From: Enterobacteriaceae bacterium
GTDB taxonomy: Bacteria > Pseudomonadota > Gammaproteobacteria > Enterobacterales > Enterobacteriaceae
Assembly: GCA_902363335.1 (NCBI GenBank)
Contig: CABIZV010000007.1
Span: 186,001-250,000 of the forward strand
Reading direction: 5' to 3'
Length of the DNA stretch: 64,000 bases
This document shows positions 7,988 through 15,124 of the stretch, one piece after another (position 1 is the stretch's first letter; every line of letters starts with the position of its first letter). The position numbers and the translations under genes were made by a program. The notes below the pieces were generated by a model, which made no database searches, was not told the origin of the DNA, and worked only from the letters and a program-made list of their open reading frames with translations.

Positions 7988-10126
7988 TTAACCGAGCTGC
8001 CCATTACCCAGGTGTTTCACACGGCGCTTCACTTCTTCTTGCTTACCGGCGTTGAACGGACGGGCATCCGGGCTGCCGAGGTAACCGCATACGCGACGGG
8101 TCACGGAGACGCGTGCCGCATCGTGGTTACCGCATTTCGGGCAGGTGAAGCCTTTGCTGGTGCATTCAAACTCACCGGTAAAGCCGCACTCGTAGCACTC
8201 ATCGATTGGCGTGTTGGTGCCGTAGTACGGCACATGCTTGTAGCTGTAATCCCACACGTCTTCCAGCGCTTTCAGGTTGTGCTGAATGTTTGGGTACTCG
8301 CCGTAGCAAATGAAGCCGCCGTTAGCGATTGGCGGGTAGGCCGCTTCAAAATCGATTTTATCGTACGGGTTCACCTTCTTCTCCACGTCGAGGTGGAAGC
8401 TGTTGGTGTAGTAGCCTTTGTCGGTCACGCCTTCCACTAAACCAAACTCGGCGGTATCCAGGCGGCAGAAGCGGTCGCACAGGTTTTCGCTTGGCGTGCT
8501 GTACAGGCTGAAACCGTAGCCGGTTTCGTCTTTCCACTGGTCAACGGCATCACGCAGACGCTGGACGATGGCGACACCTTTTTCACGCAGCATTTCGCTG
8601 TCGTACATATGGCTGTTGCCGAACAGCGCATTGATCGTTTCGTGGATCCCGATATAACCCAGTGAAATTGACGCACGGCCGTTTTTGAAGATTTCAGACA
8701 CGTCGTCGTCGGCTTTCAGACGAACGCCGCAGGCGCCTTCCATATAGAGGATTGGCGCCACGCGCGCTTTCACCCCTTCCAGACGCGCAATACGCGTCAT
8801 CAACGCTTTACGCGCCAGCAGCAAACGCTCGTCCAGCAGCGCCCAGAATGCGGCTTCATCGCCTTTGGCTTCCAGCGCAATACGCGGCAGGTTGAGGCTA
8901 ATCACGCCGAGGTTGTTACGCCCATCGTGTACCTGCTCGCCGTCTTCGTTTTCCCACACGCCGAGGAAGCTGCGGCAGCCCATTGGCGTTTTGAACGAAC
9001 CGGTCACCTTCACCACCTGATCGTAGTTGAGGATATCCGGGTACATGCGCTTGCTCGCGCACTCCAGCGCCAGCTGTTTGATGTCGTAGTTGGCATCGCC
9101 CGGCTTGTGGTTCAGGCCGTCGCGAATGGCGAAGACCAGTTTCGGGAACACCGCCGTTTTACGGTTTTTACCCAGACCCGCGATGCGGTTACGCAGAATT
9201 GACTGCTGAATTAGACGGGATTCCCAGCTGGTGCCCAGACCGAAGCCAAAGGTGACGAACGGGGTCTGGCCGTTGGCGGTATGCAGCGTATTCACTTCAT
9301 ACTCCAGCGACTGGAAGGCGTCGTAGCACTCTTTCTCGGTGCGAGAAAGGGCGTACTCTTTGGCGTTCGGGATCTGCCACTCTTCTGCGGTTTTACTGTG
9401 CTTTTTAAAGCTCTCGGTGACGAACGGAGCGAGTACTTCATCGATACGGTTGATGGTGGTGCCGCCATAAATGTGGCTGGCAACCTGCGCGATAATCTGC
9501 GCGGTCACCGCCGTGGCGGTCGAGATCGATTTAGGCGGCTCGATTTCCGCGTTACCCATCTTAAAGCCCTGCGTCAGCATGCCTTTCAGATCAATAAGCA
9601 TACAGTTGAACATCGGGAAGAATGGGGAGTAGTCGAGGTCGTGATAGTGGATCATCCCACGCTCGTGCGCCATCACCACGTCATGCGGCAGCAGATGCTG
9701 GCGCGCGTAGTGCTTGGCAACGATACCCGCCAGCAGATCGCGCTGGGTTGGGATCACTTTACTGTCTTTGTTGGCGTTTTCGTTCAGCAACGCCGAGTTG
9801 GTCTGCTCAACCAGACCGCGAATTTCCTGATTCAGACGGCCGCGTTTTTCACGCTGGCTGTCGCGGTCGTGGCGATATTCGATATAAGAACGGGCCAGCT
9901 GCTTGTATGGCCCGGACATCAGCTGGTTCTCAACGGCGGTTTGAATTTCGTTGATATCGACCTGCGGTTGGTCCTGCATTTGTTGACTAACGATTGCTGC
10001 GACGGTGGCGCAATAATCTGCGTCATCGACTCCCGCTGCTTTAGCTGCACGTAGAATAGCTTCTTGAATGCGCTCTGATTTGAATGGCACTTTACAGCCA
10101 TCTCGTTTCATCACATGCGGTGTCAT
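7988..10126 (-). CDS. nrdD: Anaerobic ribonucleoside-triphosphate reductase
   Basis: This 712-residue class III reductase matches E. coli NrdD in length and sequence. It has an N-terminal ATP-cone (MTPHVMKRDGCKVPF), the glycyl-radical loop RRVCGYLG near the C-terminus (Gly681 by homology) and the zinc-binding pairs CYECGF and CPKCG. It reduces NTPs to dNTPs with formate under anaerobiosis and needs NrdG. ATG 10126 is chosen because GGAG lies at optimal spacing and the length equals the family's. A GTG two codons upstream (10132) is the alternative. Upstream sites fit NrdR and FNR control. Confidence 0.97.
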   Translation of the reverse strand: MTPHVMKRDGCKVPFKSERIQEAILRAAKAAGVDDADYCATVAAIVSQQMQDQPQVDINEIQTAVENQLMSGPYKQLARSYIEYRHDRDSQREKRGRLNQEIRGLVEQTNSALLNENANKDSKVIPTQRDLLAGIVAKHYARQHLLPHDVVMAHERGMIHYHDLDYSPFFPMFNCMLIDLKGMLTQGFKMGNAEIEPPKSISTATAVTAQIIAQVASHIYGGTTINRIDEVLAPFVTESFKKHSKTAEEWQIPNAKEYALSRTEKECYDAFQSLEYEVNTLHTANGQTPFVTFGFGLGTSWESRLIQQSILRNRIAGLGKNRKTAVFPKLVFAIRDGLNHKPGDANYDIKQLALECASKRMYPDILNYDQVVKVTGSFKTPMGCRSFLGVWENEDGEQVHDGRNNLGVISLNLPRIALEAKGDEAAFWALLDERLLLARKALMTRIARLEGVKARVAPILYMEGACGVRLKADDDVSEIFKNGRASISLGYIGIHETINALFGNSHMYDSEMLREKGVAIVQRLRDAVDQWKDETGYGFSLYSTPSENLCDRFCRLDTAEFGLVEGVTDKGYYTNSFHLDVEKKVNPYDKIDFEAAYPPIANGGFICYGEYPNIQHNLKALEDVWDYSYKHVPYYGTNTPIDECYECGFTGEFECTSKGFTCPKCGNHDAARVSVTRRVCGYLGSPDARPFNAGKQEEVKRRVKHLGNGQLG

Positions 10127-10288
10127 GATCACTCCATTATTTATAAGAACAGGTTATCCACAGAGGCCGGAAAAGGTGGATTGGCGTAATAGCGCCAGTC
10201 ACCAATACTTTCCCGCACTCGCGGCCCAGGTTATCCACATACCCACTACCATTTTCGTGATTCTTGTTGTTGCAATGATAGTCGATAA

Positions 10289-10335
10289 ATACCATATGTT
10301 GGGCCGGGAGGCATTTTAAGTTCTATATGTAGTGC
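10289..10335. promoter_or_regulatory. Pair of NrdR-box-like sites
   Basis: Box A (10289-10304, core CCATATGTTG) and box B (10320-10335, core CTATATGTAG) both resemble the NrdR consensus core CTATATATAG. Their cores start exactly 31 bp apart, the three-helical-turn spacing typical of NrdR operators. They lie upstream of nrdD. Confidence 0.75.
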
Positions 10336-10362
10336 TTTGCACCAAAGATGTTTGCCATTTTA

Positions 10363-10376
10363 TTGATTCAGGACAA
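10363..10376. promoter_or_regulatory. FNR-like site upstream of nrdD
   Basis: TTGAT-TCAG-GACAA matches the FNR consensus TTGAT-N4-ATCAA with the right half degenerate. FNR activation of nrdDG is established in E. coli, so the site is expected here. Confidence 0.6.
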
Positions 10377-10476
10377 AGTAAAAATGCAAGAGTACAGATG
10401 GCAGGCGTTGCGGGAAATGTAAATTGTGTTGCGCAATAATTGCGCAAAAATGAACTGGAAATTGCATAACCTCGAT

Positions 10477-10503
10477 AGGCCCGGCAGCACTGCGCCGCCG
10501 GGC
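10477..10503 (-). terminator. Hairpin downstream of treC
   Basis: GGCCCGGC and GCCGGGCC arms flank a short loop eight bases beyond the treC stop codon. There is no clear U-run, so it may be a REP-type or processing hairpin rather than a strict intrinsic terminator. Confidence 0.5.
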
Positions 10504-10510
10504 CATGGGT

Positions 10511-12154
10511 TTAGCTCTGAAGCCACCAGATAGCTTCAAACGGACGCAGCGTCATGCCGGCTGGCGTGTCGTAGTTGCTCATCAGCACCTCCCCATCGCT
10601 GTAACCGGCTGGCGGTTGCCAATCCTGCGGATTGTCGCTGAGGTTGGCGACAACCAGCAGAGTTTGCCCCTCATGCTGGCGGCGATAGCACCACAGCGAT
10701 GGATGTTCAGGCAGCAGATCCTGATAATCCCCCCAGGTCAGCACCGGCTGAGATTTACGTAGCGCAATCAGCTGCTGATAGGCATAGAACACCGAATCAG
10801 GGTCGGCCAGCGCCTGCTCGACGTTAATGTCGGCGTAGTTATCGCAAGTGCCAATCCACGGTTCGCCCGCGGTGAAGCCTGCGTTCGGGCTAGCATCCCA
10901 CTGCATCGGCGTGCGGCTGTTATCGCGCGATTTCGTCGCGAGAATTGCCAGCAGCTCGTCGGGACTCTGCCCCTTAGCCAACAGCTCGTTATACATATTG
11001 TGGCTTTCGACGTCGCGATATTGCTCAATCTTCGCAAAATGCGGGTTGGTCATGCCGATTTCTTCACCCTGATAAATGTACGGCGTGCCCTGCATCCCGT
11101 GCAGCACCATCGCCAGCATTTTCGCAGCGTGGACGCGGTGTTCACCCTCTTTGCCAAAGCGCGAAACAATGCGCGGCTGATCGTGGTTACACCAGAACAG
11201 CGCGTTCCACGCCCGGTTGTGCATCCCCTGCTGCCAGTGGCTGAACAGGGTTTTTAACGCCACAAAGTCCGGGCGCGCCAGCGTCCACTTCTCGCCGCCG
11301 GGATAGTCCACCTTGAGGTGATGGAAGTTAAAGGTCATCGACAGCTCTTTGCCGTCCAGCGACGCGTACTGCTGACAGTGTTCAAGCGAAGTCGACGACA
11401 TCTCGCCAACGGTCATGAGTCCCCGTGGCTTAAACACCTCACGGCTGAACTCTTGCAGGAACTCATGGGCGCGTGGGCCGTCAGTATAGAAGCGGCGGCC
11501 ATCGCCCTGGTCGTCATTCGGGAAGGTCTGATCTTTGGAGATCAGATTCACCACGTCGAGGCGCAGGCCGTCAACGCCGCGATCGGCCCAGAACTCGCAA
11601 ACCTTTTTCAGCTCATCGCGAACCGTTGGGTTTTCCCAGTTAAGGTCGGCCTGCTCGGTGGCGAACAGGTGCAGATAATACTGACCGCTGGCGGCATCCC
11701 ATTGCCAGGCGTTGCCACCAAACTTTGAACGCCAGTTATTCGGCGGCGTTTCCGGGGTGCCGTCGCGCCAGATATAGAACTGACGATAGGGGCTGTCTTT
11801 TTTGAGCGACTCTTTAAACCAGGCATGGTGGGTGGAAGTATGGTTCAGCACCATATCCAGCACGATGCGGATACCGCGTTGATGCGCTTCAGCAATCAGC
11901 TTGTCGAAATCGTCGAGGGTGCCGTAGGAGGGGTCAATCTCCGTATAGTTGGCAATGTCGTAACCGTTATCTATTTGCGGAGAGACATAGAACGGCGTCA
12001 GCCAGATGGCGTCAATGCCGAGCTTTTGCAGGTAATCCAGACGAGAAGTGACACCGCGCAGATCTCCCGTACCGCTGCCGGTGGTGTCCTGGAAACTCTT
12101 TGGATAAATCTGGTAGATGACACCGTTTTGCCACCAATGAGGAAGTGTATTCAT
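10511..12154 (-). CDS. treC: Trehalose-6-phosphate hydrolase
   Basis: This 547-residue cytoplasmic GH13 enzyme splits trehalose 6-phosphate into glucose and glucose 6-phosphate. It is very close to E. coli TreC (551 residues). The GH13 motifs visible are LDMVLNHTS, GLRLDVVNLIS (nucleophile Asp), VGEMSS (acid/base Glu) and FWCNHDQPR. The frame is open to 12202, but ATG 12154 gives the conserved start MNTLPHWWQNGVIYQIYP and has AAGGAAAA upstream. treB lies 56 nt upstream on the same strand, forming the treBC operon. Confidence 0.97.
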   Translation of the reverse strand: MNTLPHWWQNGVIYQIYPKSFQDTTGSGTGDLRGVTSRLDYLQKLGIDAIWLTPFYVSPQIDNGYDIANYTEIDPSYGTLDDFDKLIAEAHQRGIRIVLDMVLNHTSTHHAWFKESLKKDSPYRQFYIWRDGTPETPPNNWRSKFGGNAWQWDAASGQYYLHLFATEQADLNWENPTVRDELKKVCEFWADRGVDGLRLDVVNLISKDQTFPNDDQGDGRRFYTDGPRAHEFLQEFSREVFKPRGLMTVGEMSSTSLEHCQQYASLDGKELSMTFNFHHLKVDYPGGEKWTLARPDFVALKTLFSHWQQGMHNRAWNALFWCNHDQPRIVSRFGKEGEHRVHAAKMLAMVLHGMQGTPYIYQGEEIGMTNPHFAKIEQYRDVESHNMYNELLAKGQSPDELLAILATKSRDNSRTPMQWDASPNAGFTAGEPWIGTCDNYADINVEQALADPDSVFYAYQQLIALRKSQPVLTWGDYQDLLPEHPSLWCYRRQHEGQTLLVVANLSDNPQDWQPPAGYSDGEVLMSNYDTPAGMTLRPFEAIWWLQS

Positions 12155-12210
12155 AGAATTTTCCTTGAAGAAGGAGAAGGGGCGCAATTGCGCCCCAAGC
12201 AAGATGAGAT

Positions 12211-13632
12211 TTACATGACCGGCAGCGTGCCCTGTTTCTGCTTACGCTTGTACACCATCATGGTCAGGATGATTGGCACGACGATGGAGATGATCATTGC
12301 AATGCTGTAAACGCCCCAGAAAGTCGGTTTAATTGACAGGATGCCCGGCAGACCGCCCACGCCGATACCGTTCGCCAGTACGCCGTACAGGCCGCACAGC
12401 AGACCCGCAATACCGGAACCAATCATGGCGCACAGCATCGGGAAGCGGTACTTCAGGTTAATCCCGTACATCGCGGGTTCGGTCACGCCAAGATAGGCGG
12501 AGATCGCAGCAGGAACGGAGATTTCGCGTTCTTTCGCCTTGCGGCTGCAAATGATGATGCCGACGACCGCCGAGGCCTGCGCGATGTTCGACAGCGCAAT
12601 CATCGGCCACACCGGGGTGCCGCCCATGCTCTGAATCATCTGCATATCAATCGCCAGCGTGGTCTGGTGAACGCCGGTAATGACCAGCGGCGCATACAGG
12701 AAGCCGAACAGCGCCGCGCCAATTGGGGCGAAGCTACCGGTCAGCAGGTGACGCACGGCAAACGCGACGCCATCGCCAATCCAGCGGCCGAACGGGCCGA
12801 TAATAGCGTGTGCGAGGAAGACAGCGAGGATAAGCGAACAAACCGGTACAATAACCAGATACAGGTAGTCCGGCACGATGCGTTTTAATCGTGTTTCAAT
12901 AAAGCCTAAGGTCAGACCGGCAAGCAGGGCGGGAATAACCTGCGCCTGATAGCCGACTTTAGCGATAGTGAACAGGCCGAAGTTCCACACTTCAGGCACC
13001 TGCTGACCCAACAAGTAGGCGTTCATTAGCTGAGGTGACACCAGGGTGACGCCGAGCACGATACCGAGAATCGGCGTGCCGCCCATTTTCTTCACCGCAG
13101 ACCAGCAGATACCCACCGGCAGATAGAAGAAGATCGCCTCACCGATTAGCCATAAGAAGTCATAGGCGGTTTGCAGCGACGGGTGCATTTGTGCCAGCGT
13201 CTGACCGTTGCTCATCGGCAAGTCGCCGATAACGTTACGGAAGCCTAAGATCAAACCCCCGCTGATAAGCGCTGGCAGCAGCGGGAAGAAGATTTCCGCG
13301 AAGTGGGAAATCATCTGCTCGTGCCATTTCATATTCTGGCGAGCCGCCAGTTTTGCCTGCTCTTTGTCCGCCGACTTTTGCCCGGTGGTGGCGAGCAGCG
13401 CCTGATAGTAATCGCCCACCTCGGTTCCGATAACCACCTGGAACTGACCGGCGTTGGTAAAGCAACCTTTAACCATCGGCAGCTCTTCAATGGCTTTCGG
13501 ATTGGCTTTCGCCGGATCGTTTAGCACGAAGCGCAGACGCGTGATGCAGTGGCTGACGGTGGCGATGTTATCGCGTCCGCCCACCAGCTCGATAAGTTTA
13601 TCGATGTTCTGTTGTTCTATTTTTTTGCTCAT
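12211..13632 (-). CDS. treB: PTS trehalose-specific EIIBC component
   Basis: This 473-residue protein equals E. coli TreB in length. The N-terminal EIIB domain carries the phosphorylated cysteine Cys29 (TVSHCITRLRF). An EIIC domain of about ten membrane spans follows, with the family motif GVTEPAMYGINLKYRFP. It imports and phosphorylates trehalose to trehalose 6-phosphate, the substrate of TreC and the inducer sensed by TreR. It is the first gene of treBC. Confidence 0.97.
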   Translation of the reverse strand: MSKKIEQQNIDKLIELVGGRDNIATVSHCITRLRFVLNDPAKANPKAIEELPMVKGCFTNAGQFQVVIGTEVGDYYQALLATTGQKSADKEQAKLAARQNMKWHEQMISHFAEIFFPLLPALISGGLILGFRNVIGDLPMSNGQTLAQMHPSLQTAYDFLWLIGEAIFFYLPVGICWSAVKKMGGTPILGIVLGVTLVSPQLMNAYLLGQQVPEVWNFGLFTIAKVGYQAQVIPALLAGLTLGFIETRLKRIVPDYLYLVIVPVCSLILAVFLAHAIIGPFGRWIGDGVAFAVRHLLTGSFAPIGAALFGFLYAPLVITGVHQTTLAIDMQMIQSMGGTPVWPMIALSNIAQASAVVGIIICSRKAKEREISVPAAISAYLGVTEPAMYGINLKYRFPMLCAMIGSGIAGLLCGLYGVLANGIGVGGLPGILSIKPTFWGVYSIAMIISIVVPIILTMMVYKRKQKQGTLPVM

Positions 13633-13775
13633 TATAGGGCCTTAAAACAGAGGTGAGATCTCTTCGATACCCGTCACTTCAGGCTGCTTTCGTCGGGCAG
13701 ACTGGCGGACTCAGGATCAAAACCGTAGTTATTACGCTGAACATAAGCGTACCGGGTTTACGTTTGCGGGAAAAT

Positions 13776-13787
13776 GGGAACGTTCCC
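13776..13787. promoter_or_regulatory. TreR operator-like palindrome
   Basis: The perfect 12-bp palindrome GGGAACGTTCCC lies between treR and treB, about 145 nt upstream of the treB start. LacI-family repressors bind such sites with a central CG. Its position fits the TreR operator of treBC. Confidence 0.75.
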
Positions 13788-13824
13788 GAAACGTCGCGAC
13801 GATCACATTAAAGCTGATATCAGC

Positions 13825-14772
13825 TTAGGTCAGGATCGCGGGGATCACTATCTGCAGCGGTTCGCTTTTGCCGCTGATTTGGGCGATGAGCTGTTCTGCG
13901 GCGCGGCGTCCAGCCTCGGCATAGCCGGGATCGACGGTGATAATTTCCGGGTGCAGGAACTTGGTGAGAGGAGTATTACCGACGCTGGCGAGCTGGACGC
14001 TATCGATACGTCGCTCCTGAAGATACTTGCTGGCGCCCAACGCGAGCGTGTCGGTGGCGCAAATGAGCGCAGTGGTTTCGGGAGTAATCACCCGGCCCGC
14101 ATAGTCGTAGCCTTGCTTCATGGCCAGCCCCGGTAAAGCGGCAACCGGCGTCAGCGAGTGTTGCTGACAAAAAGCCTGGTAAGCATCATGACGACGCTGA
14201 CCGGTGGTGACATCGCTGGTCGGAACGCCGAGGAAACTGATGTGACGATGATCCTGATCGTACAGGCGCTGCATCAGCTGGGTAATGGCACCGGTATCGT
14301 CGTAGCAAACAGAGGCAAAACCGTGAGCATCACGCGCCATCAGCACCAGCGTTGACTGCCAGTTCGCCAGCGTATCTTCCACCACGCCGGTAAAGCCAAA
14401 CAGGACAACGCCGTCAATATTACGTCGCTTAAGCATTGCCAGATGCTCGACCACTTTCTCCGGTGAGAACTGGCTTTCCATCATAATCGGGTCGTAGCCC
14501 TGTTCATAGAACGCGGGTAGCATGGTCTGGACGGCAAGGTTTTCCGACAGTGAATCCAGGCGGGTAACAATAATCGCGACCACTTTATCGCTCTGCCCAC
14601 GCATCGCGCGCGCCGAGCGGGAAGGGGAGAAGCCTTGCTGCAACATCACGGCTTCCACGCGTTCGCGGGTGCGTTCGCTGACGCCGCTCTCATTATTGAG
14701 AACACGGGACACGGTTGATTTACCGACGCCGCTCAAACGAGCGATATCTTTGATGGTCAGCCGATTATCCAT
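13825..14772 (-). CDS. treR: Trehalose operon repressor (LacI family)
   Basis: This 315-residue protein has the same length as E. coli TreR. The N-terminal HTH and hinge (LTIKDIARLSGVGKSTVSRVLNNESGV) are followed by a periplasmic-binding-protein-like effector domain, with motifs such as GFTGVVEDTLANW and ICATDTLALGASKYL. It represses treBC, with trehalose 6-phosphate as inducer and trehalose as anti-inducer. It lies upstream of treB on the same strand. The PhoP-controlled mgtA region is divergent from it. Confidence 0.96.
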   Translation of the reverse strand: MDNRLTIKDIARLSGVGKSTVSRVLNNESGVSERTRERVEAVMLQQGFSPSRSARAMRGQSDKVVAIIVTRLDSLSENLAVQTMLPAFYEQGYDPIMMESQFSPEKVVEHLAMLKRRNIDGVVLFGFTGVVEDTLANWQSTLVLMARDAHGFASVCYDDTGAITQLMQRLYDQDHRHISFLGVPTSDVTTGQRRHDAYQAFCQQHSLTPVAALPGLAMKQGYDYAGRVITPETTALICATDTLALGASKYLQERRIDSVQLASVGNTPLTKFLHPEIITVDPGYAEAGRRAAEQLIAQISGKSEPLQIVIPAILT

Positions 14773-14811
14773 GTAGTTGCCCCGTGTAATTATTTTTTCG
14801 TAAAACCTGAT

Positions 14812-14846
14812 GGTTTACGTATCGTTGAATTGTCTGCCGTTATTAT
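14812..14846 (+). promoter_or_regulatory. PhoP box and -10 of the mgtA promoter
   Basis: GGTTTA-CGTAT-CGTTGA (14812-14828) fits the PhoP direct-repeat consensus (T/G)GTTTA-N5-(T/G)GTTTA. A -10 element TATTAT follows at 14841-14846, the 12-bp gap seen in class I PhoP promoters where the box replaces the -35. Transcription would start near 14853, giving a leader of about 270 nt before mgtA. Confidence 0.8.
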
Positions 14847-14927
14847 ATCGCCCTAATTGTCACACAACTTGAAATTTTCTCCGTATAATTCGCGGCGAAT
14901 TTTCCCTATTTCCTTACCGGAGGCGTT

Positions 14928-14978
14928 ATGGATCCCGATCCCACCCCTCTCTCCCGCTGGAGAGTAACTTTCCGGTAA
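14928..14978 (+). CDS. mgtL: MgtL leader peptide
   Basis: A 16-residue ORF, MDPDPTPLSRWRVTFR, starts at ATG 14928 with CCGGAGG upstream. It keeps the x-D-P-D-P-T-P-L opening with prolines at 3, 5 and 7 seen in E. coli/Salmonella MgtL, while the C-terminal half has diverged. In those species ribosome movement over the proline codons, together with cytosolic Mg2+, controls Rho-dependent termination before mgtA. A CTCTCC/GGAGAG stem lies inside the ORF, as in the known leader. The frame is too short to be found by length alone. Confidence 0.85.
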   Translation: MDPDPTPLSRWRVTFR

Positions 14979-15124
14979 GTCAGTTTTCACTGCCTTACCG
15001 ATTTGTGAGGCAGTGACATTCCCTTGTATGTCCCTGCGTTAAAAATTAAGCGCCTGTAAGGTGCAGATTTTCTGTGCCCGTAAGGCAGACTGCGGCCGCT
15101 TTTTGCGGCTGCGGGGGACTATGT
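14979..15124 (+). promoter_or_regulatory. mgtA 5' leader (Mg2+-responsive region)
   Basis: This untranslated stretch lies between mgtL and mgtA. TTCCGGTAAGTCAGTTTTCACTG and the following CAGTGACATT and TGCCTTACCG segments can pair with the upstream ACCGGAGG region, consistent with alternative stems. The element is inferred from its position behind a PhoP promoter and mgtL. Structural proof is not possible from the sequence alone. Confidence 0.6.

Larger units (their letters stand above)
10127..10510. other. nrdD control region and treC 3' gap
   Basis: This 384-nt stretch has no gene. It holds the nrdD leader, two NrdR-like boxes, an FNR-like site, a TTGCGCAA double palindrome and, at its right end, a GC-rich hairpin beyond the treC stop codon (10477-10503). 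Two GTTATCCACA-type motifs (about 10151 and 10231) resemble DnaA boxes; I see no evidence that they are functional. Confidence 0.7.

Noticed and set aside
9281..10054. 257-codon frame antisense to nrdD
   Set aside because: It lies fully within the conserved nrdD coding sequence, and its composition is that of a shadow frame.
10151..10240. GTTATCCACA motifs as a possible chromosomal or plasmid origin
   Set aside because: Two scattered DnaA-box-like motifs without an AT-rich unwinding region or replication gene nearby are not sufficient.
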